DNA from: Clostridium bornimense
GTDB lineage: Bacteria > Bacillota > Clostridia > Clostridiales > Clostridiaceae
Assembly: GCF_000577895.1 (NCBI RefSeq)
Contig: NZ_HG917868.1
Coordinates: forward strand, 372,001-436,000
Length of the DNA: 64,000 bases
Direction of reading: 5' to 3'
Position 1 is the first letter of the stretch. Every line of letters starts with the position of its first letter. The translations under genes and the position numbers were made by a program. Below the pieces are notes generated by a model. The model worked only from the letters and a program-made list of their open reading frames with translations, did no database searches and was not told the DNA's origin. This document shows, one piece after another, positions 26,428 through 34,580 of this stretch.

Positions 26428-28050
26428 ATGAATCACGAAATTATTAGCAATGAACTTGATGAAAGAAGCCAAGTATTAATTGAAAAAGTCGAAGAAATGG
26501 AAAAAGAAATAGATTCTAAAAATAAAGAAATAGAAAATCTCAAAAATGAATTAGAGTTTTTAAAAGGAATTATTTCAAATAAAAATAAAAAAATATTTGG
26601 AGCATCTAGTGAGAAAGTAGATGCTAATCAATTATGCTTTTTTAATGAAGCAGAAAAACATAGTGATTCAAAAGTAGAAGAACCTACGGTAGAAGAAATT
26701 ACATATAAGAGAGCTAAGAAAAGCAATAATATTGGTAAGAAAGATAACCTTGCTAATTTAGAGAGAAAAATCATAGAACATAAATTAGAAGGCGATGATT
26801 TAATCTGTGATAAATGTGGCAGTGAACTAGTTGAAATTGGAGTTAAATCTAGAAAAGAAATTTTAATATATATTCCTGGTAAATTAATAGTAGAAGAACA
26901 CGTATTGTACAGCTATGCTTGTAAAACATGCGAGAAGGAAAATGAAGATAGTAAGATTGTTTCACCAGAAATGCCTAAAACTATTTTCTATAATAGCATG
27001 GCTTCTAATGAATTAATTGCTCATACTATTGCACTTAAATATCTTCATGCTATGCCATTATATAGGCAACAGTCTTATTTTGACATGATGGGGGCTACTC
27101 TTAGTCGTCAGACTTTATGTAACTGGACCATGTCAGCTGCTAAAGCATTAGAGCCGATATATAATTACATGAAAAAAGAACTTCTTAATAGAAATTACAT
27201 TCATGCTGATGAAACTACATTGAAGGTAATCAATGATAATGGTAAGAGTTCTAAGTCTAAGAAATATATGTGGCTATATATGAGTGAAACTAATGCTAAA
27301 CCGATAATCCTTTATGATTATCAAAATACTAGATCTAGCTCGTGTCCTAAAGCTTTTCTTGGAGAATATAGTGGATATCTACAAACTGATGGATATTCCG
27401 GATACAACTCCGTTAGCGAAGCTACTCGGCTATATTGCTTAGCTCACATAAGAAGAAAATTCTATGAAATAGTAGAAAATCTTGATAAAGAAGCCCTAAA
27501 AAAATCTCGTGGTGTAATAGGGTTTAATTATTGTGAGCAAATTTATAAACTTGAAAAAGAGCTTAGAGAAACATATTCTTCTAATGAAGATTATTATGAT
27601 ATTAGGTTTAATATAAGAAAAGAAAAATTAGAACCTATTCTAGATAACTTTATTGAATATGTTGAAACTGAAATAAAAAATGCACTTCCAAGAAGTCCGT
27701 TAGGTAAAGCGTTAGACTATGCTAAAAAACATTTACCTGGACTGAAAAATGTATTATTAGATGGATCACTAGAAATTGATAATAATGCTGCTGAAAGAGC
27801 TATCAAACCTTTTGTTATTGGAAGAAAAAACTTCTTATTTGCTAATACTGCTAAAGGTGCAACATCTAGTGCTAAGTTATACAGCATTATAGAAACAGCT
27901 AAAGCTAATAAAGTTGTTGTAGAAAAATATTTGGTTTATCTTTTTAACAATTTACTAAATATTGATTCTAATAATAGCGAAGCTTTAGAAAATCTAATGC
28001 CTTGGTCAAGTAGTATTCCTGATAATTTAAAAATTAAAATAAAGAAATAA
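26428..28050 (+). CDS. tnpC: IS66 transposase TnpC
   Basis: 540 aa DDE transposase. An N-terminal coiled coil (leucine zipper-like, about 5-65) is followed by a zinc finger with CDKCGSELVEIG and CKTC. The catalytic core has HADETTLKV (first Asp), LQTDGYSGYNSV (second Asp) and DNNAAERAIKPFVIGRKNFLF (Glu). The C-terminal tail helix domain is complete. The ATG at 26428 is chosen after AGAGGT; an upstream in-frame ATG at 26410 lacks a site. Confidence 0.95.
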   Translation: MNHEIISNELDERSQVLIEKVEEMEKEIDSKNKEIENLKNELEFLKGIISNKNKKIFGASSEKVDANQLCFFNEAEKHSDSKVEEPTVEEITYKRAKKSNNIGKKDNLANLERKIIEHKLEGDDLICDKCGSELVEIGVKSRKEILIYIPGKLIVEEHVLYSYACKTCEKENEDSKIVSPEMPKTIFYNSMASNELIAHTIALKYLHAMPLYRQQSYFDMMGATLSRQTLCNWTMSAAKALEPIYNYMKKELLNRNYIHADETTLKVINDNGKSSKSKKYMWLYMSETNAKPIILYDYQNTRSSSCPKAFLGEYSGYLQTDGYSGYNSVSEATRLYCLAHIRRKFYEIVENLDKEALKKSRGVIGFNYCEQIYKLEKELRETYSSNEDYYDIRFNIRKEKLEPILDNFIEYVETEIKNALPRSPLGKALDYAKKHLPGLKNVLLDGSLEIDNNAAERAIKPFVIGRKNFLFANTAKGATSSAKLYSIIETAKANKVVVEKYLVYLFNNLLNIDSNNSEALENLMPWSSSIPDNLKIKIKK

Positions 28051-28055
28051 ACAAA

Positions 28056-28093
28056 TCCCGATAGGGCTTATATAAATTGCCCTACCGGGATAT
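28056..28093 (+). terminator. Terminator-like hairpin at the IS66 right end
   Basis: ATCCCGATAGGGC pairs with GCCCTACCGGGAT (one mismatch), followed by a short T stretch. It ends the tnpC message and insulates flanking DNA. Confidence 0.8.
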
Positions 28094-28186
28094 TTTAATA
28101 TATTTTTTTAATTGATAAAAGGTACCAAAACTTTGACGCTTACGTACTTTTTTAGATAAATATTATTTTATATACCTTATTTTATT

Positions 28187-28534
28187 GTGTCAATTACTTT
28201 AACTGTCACTAGTATAGGGAAATTACAATATAAAAAATTGGAAGGTGGATATCTTATTCAATCATTATGGGAACCAACAGAGGATGATCGAACTGTTGGC
28301 AAAAAGACTTTCGAAGAAATATTTATTAGATTTATGGATAAATTATCAATGTCGCCTGATGAATGCATATATGTTGGTGATGGTGGTAGTTTAAAGTTGG
28401 AAACTGCATCTCAGATAGGAATGAAGGCTTTGCAGGCAGTATGGTACTTGAAAGAAGGAACCACTCAACCAGTGGGAAGGAAGAAAGAGTTTATACAAGT
28501 TGAAACACCACTGGAAATATTAAAATATATTTGA
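28187..28534 (+). pseudogene. HAD-superfamily hydrolase, C-terminal remnant
   Basis: 115 codons open from a TTG without a binding site. The second half reads like the end of a YjjG-type HAD phosphatase: KKTFEEIFIRFMDKLSMSPDECIYVGDGG (motif IV Asp) then ASQIGMKALQAVWYL, broken into two stretches here. The nucleophile DxDxT and motif II are absent. It lies 44 bp after the IS66 copy. Most likely a decayed 5'-truncated gene. Confidence 0.65.
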
Positions 28535-28562
28535 GAAAAATCAGGTTTCTGTTATATTACGT

Positions 28563-29339
28563 TTATATAAGAAAAATATTTTTTTCAATGAATTTTGCAA
28601 CTCCATCTTCATCATTATTATCAGTAATATAATCAGCTATATTTAATACTTCTTCAATAGCATTTGATACAGCAATACCATAACCGCATTGTTTAAGCAT
28701 TTCTACATCATTAAAGTCATCACCGAAGGCAATAATATTTGATAAATCAATATTTAAGTAATTTGCTAATGATTTTATGGCTTGAACTTTACCAGCATTT
28801 TTATTTATAAAGCCATATAGATTTTCGCCTCGATAACAAATTAACTTACAATCTGGAAATTTATTAGCTATATTTAAAGCAGTTTTTTTGTCCGGCAACT
28901 CTGCTACTATTTTATATGCGCAATTATTTATTGGCTTTGAATAATCATTATAAATTGCTTTATACAATTTTGGAGATTCTGAGATGTTATGGCTATTCCA
29001 GAAGACACCGATATCTGTTGCTACTGTTATTTTAAGTGTTGTACTAATATTTCTTATTTCACCAATTATATGATTAGTTGTATCTAAGCTAAATCCGCAA
29101 CCATAGATTAGCTCACCGTCGTGATATACCATCGCTCCATCAGTGGTTATTTCAAAATCTGGTTTCAGAATATTAATATACTTTTCTGCACCTATCTTAT
29201 ATCTTGCTGTTGCAATTGCTGTTTTTATTCCATATTCAGAACATTTTCTAAATATATTTTTAGAATATTCAGAGATGCTTTTATCAGTATGAAGTAAAGT
29301 GAAATCTAAATCTGTAATTATTAATTTTATATTTTTCAT
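28563..29339 (-). CDS. Cof-type HAD-IIB phosphatase
   Basis: 258 aa sugar-phosphate or nucleotide phosphatase. Motif I ITDLDFTLLHTDK has the nucleophile Asp. TAIATAR carries motif II Thr, an alpha/beta cap spans about 80-180, and IAFGDDFNDVEMLKQCG is motif IV. KNAGKVQAI supplies the Lys. Full length. Divergent from the aroA remnant and convergent with the HAD remnant. Confidence 0.93.
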   Translation of the reverse strand: MKNIKLIITDLDFTLLHTDKSISEYSKNIFRKCSEYGIKTAIATARYKIGAEKYINILKPDFEITTDGAMVYHDGELIYGCGFSLDTTNHIIGEIRNISTTLKITVATDIGVFWNSHNISESPKLYKAIYNDYSKPINNCAYKIVAELPDKKTALNIANKFPDCKLICYRGENLYGFINKNAGKVQAIKSLANYLNIDLSNIIAFGDDFNDVEMLKQCGYGIAVSNAIEEVLNIADYITDNNDEDGVAKFIEKNIFLI

Positions 29340-29443
29340 AATATCATCCTATCATTGATTATATTGTTGTTACTATCATTAATTATGAATATATTTTATT
29401 ATACAAAACATATATTTCAAATTAAACATCCAAAAGACATTTT

Positions 29444-30414
29444 ATGAAATTTGGGCATACAGCACCGATGATAATTCTATATGGAGCATTAGCTGAAGTT
29501 GATTGTGATAATAAGAAATCTTACTTCGAAATATTGGAGTCACAGTAAATTGTATTGAGGAAGAGGGACACTTTCCATTCGAAATCCATTCAACAGGAAT
29601 AAGTTCCAATGAAATAGAGATGGATACAACTGTAAGTAGTCAATTTGTCAGTGCACTACTAATGGCTGGTGTAATGATACCTGAAGGGCTTAAGTTAAAA
29701 ATGTCTGGTAGCAGGACTGAAGGGGCTTATATTAAGCTTACTCTTTCTATGATGAAACAGTTCGGAATTGATGTTTTTCGTAAAGAAAATCAATTCTATA
29801 TACCATTTAATTCATCTTATCAAATACCAGTGTATCAAGTTGAACCTGACGTATCAGGAGCTTGTTATTTTTATGCAATGTCCGTATTATTAGGAATAAC
29901 AGTAGTAGTTAAGGATGTACATTTCACTTCAATACAAGGCGATATTAAATTTTTAGACGTGCTAAAACAACTTGGATGCTCAATAGAAGATACAGACAAT
30001 GGAATATCTGTAAGAGGAACCAAAGATGGAACATACCCTGGTATAGTTGTTGATATGAATGATTTTTCTGATCAAACAATGACATTAGCCGCAATTGCGC
30101 CATTTGCAACTTCAGAGACAATAATAAAAAATATTGCACATATTCGGTTTCAAGAGACAGATAGAATATGTGCAATTGTTAAAGAATTGACTCGACTTGG
30201 AATTAAGTGTGAGGAATGTGAGGAATATAAAGGTATCAGTATACAACCAGGAACAATAATCCCTGCTGCTGTAGAGACATATGATGACCATAGAATTGCA
30301 ATGGCATTTACCTTAATTGGTTTGCGTGTTGGAGGCATAGTAATTAATAATTATAAATGTTGCGCAAAAACCTTTGAAAATTATTTTGATATAATTGATG
30401 ACCTAACTAAATAA
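29444..30414 (+). pseudogene. aroA: EPSP synthase (aroA) remnant, frameshifted and 5'-truncated
   Basis: The open part from about 29521 to 30414 translates as the last two thirds of 3-phosphoshikimate 1-carboxyvinyltransferase. It has TTVSSQFVSALLMAG, EPDVSGACYFYAM, DFSDQTMTLAAIAPFA with the catalytic Asp, RFQETDRICAIVKEL, YDDHRIAMAF and CAKTFENYFDII. Just upstream, a different frame carries APMIILYGALAEVD, resembling the family's early ALMIAALAEG segment, and ends in a stop at the junction. The first domain and start codon are missing. So shikimate-pathway function from this copy is lost. Confidence 0.8.
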
Positions 30415-30469
30415 AGATACAATATGTAAATAGAATGACGTGAATTATTTTAGGTAAATAAAAGAGCTA

Positions 30470-30606
30470 TTGCACAAGGTAAGGCACAAGTATGAGGGCA
30501 CAGGGCACAGTGATGGAGGAAATTCCTGCGGAATTTCTTAGAGTATAAGTGTTGAGTTCACTATTATCTATTCACTAGCATATCTTACTTGTGTCCTGTG
30601 ACTTCT
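30470..30606. repeat. Structured intergenic repeat, copy C (short form)
   Basis: GGCACAAG and GGGCACAGGGCACAG at 30483-30510, then GAAATTCCTGCGGAATTTC plus TTAGAGTATAAGTGT at 30519-30552, identical to copy B over this block. The inverse end CTTGTGTCCTGTGAC lies at 30588-30602. The central palindrome and the GTCCGCAGGAC block are absent, so this looks like an internal-deletion derivative. Confidence 0.82.
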
Positions 30607-30607
30607 G

Positions 30608-30835
30608 TTATATTGTGACAGTAATATGTTCACCGTTTTGTGATACAACTTCTACCACTCGTAATCCTTTATAACCTTTTAAACTACTTTTTAATGATTT
30701 AAAAAGCTGTAAGGCTATCTTTTTTTGTTCATTGTTAAGATGTTTTTTTGGAATAAATCTTATTATCATACTTCCCATAGATAATGGTACTGGTAAAGTT
30801 AAATTTAAATCTTTACTTTTTATTGAAACTATCAT
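30608..30835 (-). CDS. Small DUF2089-operon protein, function unknown
   Basis: 75 aa; IVSIKSKDLNLTLPVPLSMG and VVEVVSQNGEHITVTI frame a basic helix. It resembles the beta-rich adhesin-like end of the preceding gene product. Third gene of an operon with DUF2089; 10 bp separate it from the SHOCT-like gene. Probably a partner of the regulator upstream. Confidence 0.6.
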   Translation of the reverse strand: MIVSIKSKDLNLTLPVPLSMGSMIIRFIPKKHLNNEQKKIALQLFKSLKSSLKGYKGLRVVEVVSQNGEHITVTI

Positions 30836-30845
30836 TTAAAGACCT

Positions 30846-31235
30846 CTAATCTATAACTATTTTAACGATATCTCCTTCGCTGGAGCATATATCTACTATT
30901 TCTCCCATAACTTCATTATCTAAACAAGATACTATAGTATTCATTAGGTCATCTATATCGATTCCATTCATACCTTCAATAGATGTAGATATTGGTAATT
31001 TACCAGTAACTTTTATGACTTCTTTAATTACCTTGATTGGTAATTTCACATTTACTTTATCACCTTCATTACTTAAAACTTCAACTCTTAAAAATTTATC
31101 CTCATATTTTTTAGAGATTACAGCTTCAGTATTTTTAGATTTATTTCCTAAAGCATCAATTAGTTCCTTTGCCTTATCAGCAGAGATTTTACCCTCTTCA
31201 ACCATTTTTAATATCATACTTATTTCTTCGTTCAT
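30846..31235 (-). CDS. SHOCT-like domain protein
   Basis: 129 aa. The N-terminal segment EISMILKMVEEGKISADKAKELIDAL is the SHOCT/YvlB-type helical motif (about 3-28), followed by a beta-rich region (LRVEVLSNEGDKVNVKLPI and similar). It shares the operon with the DUF2089 regulator, whose own C-terminus has the same ENGDISVDEAISKL motif, suggesting the two proteins interact. Confidence 0.75.
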   Translation of the reverse strand: MNEEISMILKMVEEGKISADKAKELIDALGNKSKNTEAVISKKYEDKFLRVEVLSNEGDKVNVKLPIKVIKEVIKVTGKLPISTSIEGMNGIDIDDLMNTIVSCLDNEVMGEIVDICSSEGDIVKIVID

Positions 31236-31251
31236 AATAATCCTCCCAATT

Positions 31252-31614
31252 TTAATCTTTCAATTTACTAATAGCTTCATCAACGGAGATATCTCCATTT
31301 TCTAGAGCAACTAAAACGTCCTTGCTATCTTCTTTAACTTTAGTTTCTTTTGTTGAATAGCCTAAACTTTCAATAACTTCATCTAACTTGGCTCTAACTG
31401 TTGGATATGAGATGCCCAGCTCTTTTTCAACTTCCTTTATACTTCCTCTACATTTTATAAAGGTTTCTATAAAATATAATTGTTCATTATTTAAATAATC
31501 AAATTTAGATAATTTAAATTCATTATCGATAATAGTATTACAATTAGTACATTTTAATTTTATAGCTTTTAGTTTATGAGAGCATACTGGACAACGACTT
31601 AATATTTTATACAT
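31252..31614 (-). CDS. DUF2089 family regulator
   Basis: 120 aa. Zinc ribbon CPVCSHKLKAIKLKCTNC at residues 8-25, and a sigma-type helix-turn-helix with CRGSIKEVEKELGISYPTVRAKL (about 55-77, split by turns). A C-terminal SHOCT-like helix with LENGDISVDEAI follows. It is first of a three-gene operon whose small partners carry the same motif. GAGG lies upstream. An inverted and direct 15-mer array lies upstream and may be its operator. Confidence 0.88.
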   Translation of the reverse strand: MYKILSRCPVCSHKLKAIKLKCTNCNTIIDNEFKLSKFDYLNNEQLYFIETFIKCRGSIKEVEKELGISYPTVRAKLDEVIESLGYSTKETKVKEDSKDVLVALENGDISVDEAISKLKD

Positions 31615-31674
31615 AAATTACCTCCAATCTCTAATAATAATGTACTCCTTTTTTTATAGAATGTAAAGAGTTTT

Positions 31675-31740
31675 ATTAAATAAATTAATCATAAAATTAA
31701 TTTATTTAATATTTCAATATATAAAATTAAATAAATTAAT
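31675..31740. promoter_or_regulatory. AT-rich 15-mer array upstream of the DUF2089 operon
   Basis: ATTAAATAAATTAAT occurs at 31675-31689 and 31726-31740, and its exact inverse ATTAATTTATTTAAT at 31696-31710. The first and second copies make a perfect palindrome with a 6-base spacer. The rest of 31615-31974 has no convincing gene. Confidence 0.55.
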
Positions 31741-31974
31741 TCGTAGATTGATTTTATTAATATATAAAATGCGGTATTATAAATAGTACAATTAAAAGAA
31801 AATAACATATCCTAATGGAATATAAAAAAAGTTATGGCAATACTTACAACGAGAAAAATAGATGGAGGAATGGAACGATATAGAATTCTAAATATAAATT
31901 ATATTATTGATATTTTGGGAAATATAAAAGTGAAGATTAATCTAATTAAATAATTTATATAGGAGGAGAATAAA

Positions 31975-32523
31975 ATGAAGAAATTAGCATTAGTAACAAT
32001 TATAATTAGTATAAGTATGAGCTTAGTAGGATGTAATAATTCAACAACATTAAATAATGGCAATGAGGCTAATAAACAAGTAACAATTGAGCAAGCGAAG
32101 GAAATAGTATTAAATCATGCAAATTTAACAAGTGATCAAGTTTCATTTATTAGAGCAGAAAGTGACTCGGATGATGGAGTAAACAAATATGATATAGAAT
32201 TCTATCATGAAAATAAGGAATATGATTATGAAGTAAATGCATCTAATGGAGAAATAATAAAATATGATTATGATGAAAAAAACAATCAACAAGATAATAT
32301 AAATAATACAACTAGTATTTCAGTAGATCAAGCAAAAGAAATAGCATTAAAACATGCAAATCTATCTAGTAATCAGGTTACATTTAAAAAAGCAGAATTA
32401 GATTTTGATGATGGAATTGAAAAATATGAAATAGAATTTTACTATAATAATAAGGAGTATAACTATGACATAAATTCTAATACTGGGGATATACTAAAAT
32501 ATGAGGAAGATAGCATTTCATAA
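31975..32523 (+). CDS. Lipoprotein with two PepSY domains
   Basis: 182 aa. Signal with lipobox LVGC (Cys at about residue 20). Two near-identical PepSY units follow: VTIEQAKEIVLNHANLTSDQ...YDYEVNASNGEII (about 35-95) and ISVDQAKEIALKHANLSSNQ...YNYDINSNTGDIL (about 113-175). PepSY domains inhibit or sense extracellular proteases. AGGAGGAG precedes the ATG. The gene stands alone. Confidence 0.9.
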   Translation: MKKLALVTIIISISMSLVGCNNSTTLNNGNEANKQVTIEQAKEIVLNHANLTSDQVSFIRAESDSDDGVNKYDIEFYHENKEYDYEVNASNGEIIKYDYDEKNNQQDNINNTTSISVDQAKEIALKHANLSSNQVTFKKAELDFDDGIEKYEIEFYYNNKEYNYDINSNTGDILKYEEDSIS

Positions 32524-32584
32524 TTGGAATTTATAGAAGATATTATATTAATTTTAATTATTTATAAAAAATAATTAAAAAAGG

Positions 32585-32634
32585 TTGCAATTAAATAAAT
32601 ACTATGTTATTATAAACAAGTAGCAAAGTTGCTA
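32585..32634 (+). promoter_or_regulatory. Extended -10 promoter and 5' hairpin, left copy
   Basis: TTGCAA (32585-32590), 17 bases, TATTAT (32608-32613) with TG just before the -10. The predicted transcript begins near 32620, immediately followed by TAGCAA-AG-TTGCTA (32621-32634), leaving a leader of about 100 nt before the ATG. Confidence 0.65.
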
Positions 32635-32723
32635 ACAAAAAAAGTTTCATTTAGGTAAATAGTTTCTCGAAAGTTAGAGATTATTATATCAATTTAGAAT
32701 CTTTAATTTTAGGAGGAATATTT

Positions 32724-32876
32724 ATGACAGATAAAACATTAAAATGCAGAGATTGTGGAAGTGAATTCGTATTTTCAGTAGGAGAACAAGAATTCTATAA
32801 AGAAAAAGGATTCACAAACGAGCCAACAAGATGTGTATCTTGTAGAAGAGCTAAAAAAGAACAAAATAGAAGATAA
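32724..32876 (+). CDS. Small zinc-ribbon protein (zf-trcl type), copy 1
   Basis: 50 aa. Two CxxC pairs (CRDCGSEF and CVSCRRAKK) form a probable zinc-binding domain of the trcl family, with EQEFYKEKGF and NEPTRC between them. The function is unknown; basic C-terminus suggests nucleic-acid contact. AGGAGG precedes the ATG. It differs from copy 2 by one residue (Lys to Glu). Confidence 0.9.
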   Translation: MTDKTLKCRDCGSEFVFSVGEQEFYKEKGFTNEPTRCVSCRRAKKEQNRR

Positions 32877-32891
32877 TTTTAGATTGTTAGA

Positions 32892-32920
32892 GGTTGTAGT
32901 TTATACTACAACCTTTTTTG
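32892..32920 (+). terminator. Terminator, left zinc-ribbon copy
   Basis: GGTTGTAGT/ACTACAACC perfect stem followed by T6; the same element occurs at 37528. Confidence 0.92.
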
Positions 32921-33139
32921 ATTTTATAAATTTTGTAGTTCCATTAGTTTGAAACTATGTGATGTCAAAGTAAAGATCACACGAAAGTATAAAAAGCTTT
33001 TGTGTGGTCTTTCTTATAGATGAATAAATAGATTATTGATAGGGATTGCGTAAATATCTATATCGAGATATTTTAAAGTAATAAAAGATAAAAAACTTGG
33101 ATAGTTACTGTTTATTTTAATATAAGTTTTTAAGTTTAA

Positions 33140-33529
33140 TTACTTTTCCAATTCTTCTGTCAACTTCAAAATCTGTGGAGCAATTTTTGCTCGTTCTTTT
33201 TTGATTGTTCTATTGTATAGAGGATAGGCTACCGAAAGAATAGCGATGCCTACAATGCCTACTATGATACCTACAACAAATAATTTATCTGTCCATACCA
33301 TTGAGCAGCTCATACCAAATCCGAGGATTAACGTACCAATGATACCAACAGTTAATGATATTATCATCGCTTTATTGGTTACGCTTCTGTCGAGATTTCG
33401 GAGCTGTTCCATTTTGCTGACAGTTTCGTTTTTCGGCGTATATTTGGCACGGATTTTTTTGATTTCTTCTTGCTCCGGTGCAGAGTAGGTATAATTAAAA
33501 TTATTATTATTATTATTATTATTTCCCAT
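33140..33529 (-). CDS. Island membrane protein with one G-x-G-M hairpin module
   Basis: 129 aa. An N-terminal poly-Asn run encoded by an AAT microsatellite, a charged cytosolic part (about 15-50), then two transmembrane helices with IIGTLILGFGMSCSMVW and VVGIIVGIVGIAIL, and a basic tail. The G-xx-GxGM pattern recurs twice in the 36723-37106 protein. Function unknown. Confidence 0.75.
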   Translation of the reverse strand: MGNNNNNNNNFNYTYSAPEQEEIKKIRAKYTPKNETVSKMEQLRNLDRSVTNKAMIISLTVGIIGTLILGFGMSCSMVWTDKLFVVGIIVGIVGIAILSVAYPLYNRTIKKERAKIAPQILKLTEELEK

Positions 33530-33695
33530 ATGTGAAAACCTCCTATTTGATTTATGAGTTAATTATAAAGGACTTTTGTTTTCGAGTTGATTGTGTTATG
33601 TTTAAGTTTTGTTAATTTACAATCTTTTTATAATGATATTATTTACTGCAAAACAATAGATTTGTAATGAAGGCAAATAAATTATTGTTCATTCG

Positions 33696-34580
33696 TCATA
33701 CTTCTTTTGACACATTCAATAATCTTTTTCTCGCTTTTACAATCATATACACGGCAATGCACACCACCGTAAGACAGACGGCTCCTCCGGTTAGTGCATT
33801 CATCAGTATGCATGTATTTACCGCTATATCAGTGCCGAAAGCAGACAGCATTGCGGTTTGAAGGGAGAACATTGCCATCAATGCGATTGATAAATCAAGA
33901 AGCTTCGCCGCTGATAATACAGGGCTTGCGATTTTTTTGCTTGATATTCCTACAATAGATATGGTTAAGCGGTAAAAGGTATATGTGGCTGAACCATATA
34001 TGATAAAATCGGGATAAGAGTATCCTTTATTTTGCCAAATCATCTGAAATATCATTACCGACATTGTAACGTTAAGAAGCAGAAGCAGTATTCCGCATAA
34101 ACGGTAGCTTTTCCATTGGTGTATTGATATATTTTCTTTAAGTTTTTTTGCCTGATGGTCATTGGATATGAGTAAAAAACGAATAAGAGATAATACCATA
34201 TAGTAAGTGGCAACTACACCGAACCAATTTGAGGAATATAAAATTCCGGCAATTAGTTTGAATATAGCATATCCTATATTGATAAGTGTTCCGATATGCA
34301 AGGAAATTCTTGCTCGAAACTCAGCTTCTGATAAATATCTTGCAGTATGACTATTTTCATGTAAAAAAACATTGATACGCTTTGCCGAAGTAATAATTCT
34401 TGCAATTATCACGCACAACGCATAAAAGGACAGTGAATATACTGTAATAGCAATAGTATTTTCCTCCAAATCGTTGAAAAACACATAAGCGAGACCTAGC
34501 GCTGCAAATATAACAATCGATAAAACTATGGCAATGTTGGGGAATAATGTTTTAAGTAAAATTTTCTTATAGCGTTCCAT
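33696..34580 (-). CDS. Polytopic membrane protein coupled to the two-component system
   Basis: 294 aa with about eight hydrophobic helices. N-terminal RYKKILLKTLFPNIAIVL, later TYYMVLSLIRFLLIS and a C-terminal VKARKRLLN. Not recognised as a transporter class. It overlaps the kinase gene by 14 bp, so it is co-translated with it and probably acts as its output or co-sensor. Base composition is visibly less AT-rich than the host genes. Confidence 0.75.
   Translation of the reverse strand: MERYKKILLKTLFPNIAIVLSIVIFAALGLAYVFFNDLEENTIAITVYSLSFYALCVIIARIITSAKRINVFLHENSHTARYLSEAEFRARISLHIGTLINIGYAIFKLIAGILYSSNWFGVVATYYMVLSLIRFLLISNDHQAKKLKENISIHQWKSYRLCGILLLLLNVTMSVMIFQMIWQNKGYSYPDFIIYGSATYTFYRLTISIVGISSKKIASPVLSAAKLLDLSIALMAMFSLQTAMLSAFGTDIAVNTCILMNALTGGAVCLTVVCIAVYMIVKARKRLLNVSKEV

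Larger units (their letters stand above)
25585..28143 (+). mobile_element. Complete IS66-family insertion sequence
   Basis: 2559 bp. Left inverted repeat 25585-25608 (GTAAATGTCAAA...GTACCT) matches the complement of the right end 28120-28143 (GTAAGCGTCAAA...GTACCT) at most positions, and 8-bp direct duplications GTACTTTT flank it, the size expected for IS66. It carries three intact genes in the order tnpA, tnpB, tnpC. All frames are open, so the copy appears transposition-competent and recent. Confidence 0.95.
32577..32967 (+). repeat. Direct repeat, left copy (zinc-ribbon gene with leader)
   Basis: About 390 bp nearly identical to 37214-37595. It includes promoter, leader, the 50-aa gene, terminator, and a fading match to ACTATGTGAT after it. 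The two copies bracket the 33.1-37.1 kb island. Confidence 0.88.

Noticed and set aside
25577-28151. IS66 plus flanks as a larger composite transposon
   Set aside because: Only one IS copy and one pair of 8-bp duplications are present in the window.
31834-31953. 39-codon frame (MAILTTRKIDGG...) upstream of the PepSY lipoprotein
   Set aside because: No ribosome binding site, no recognisable motif, and composition typical of intergenic AT-rich DNA.
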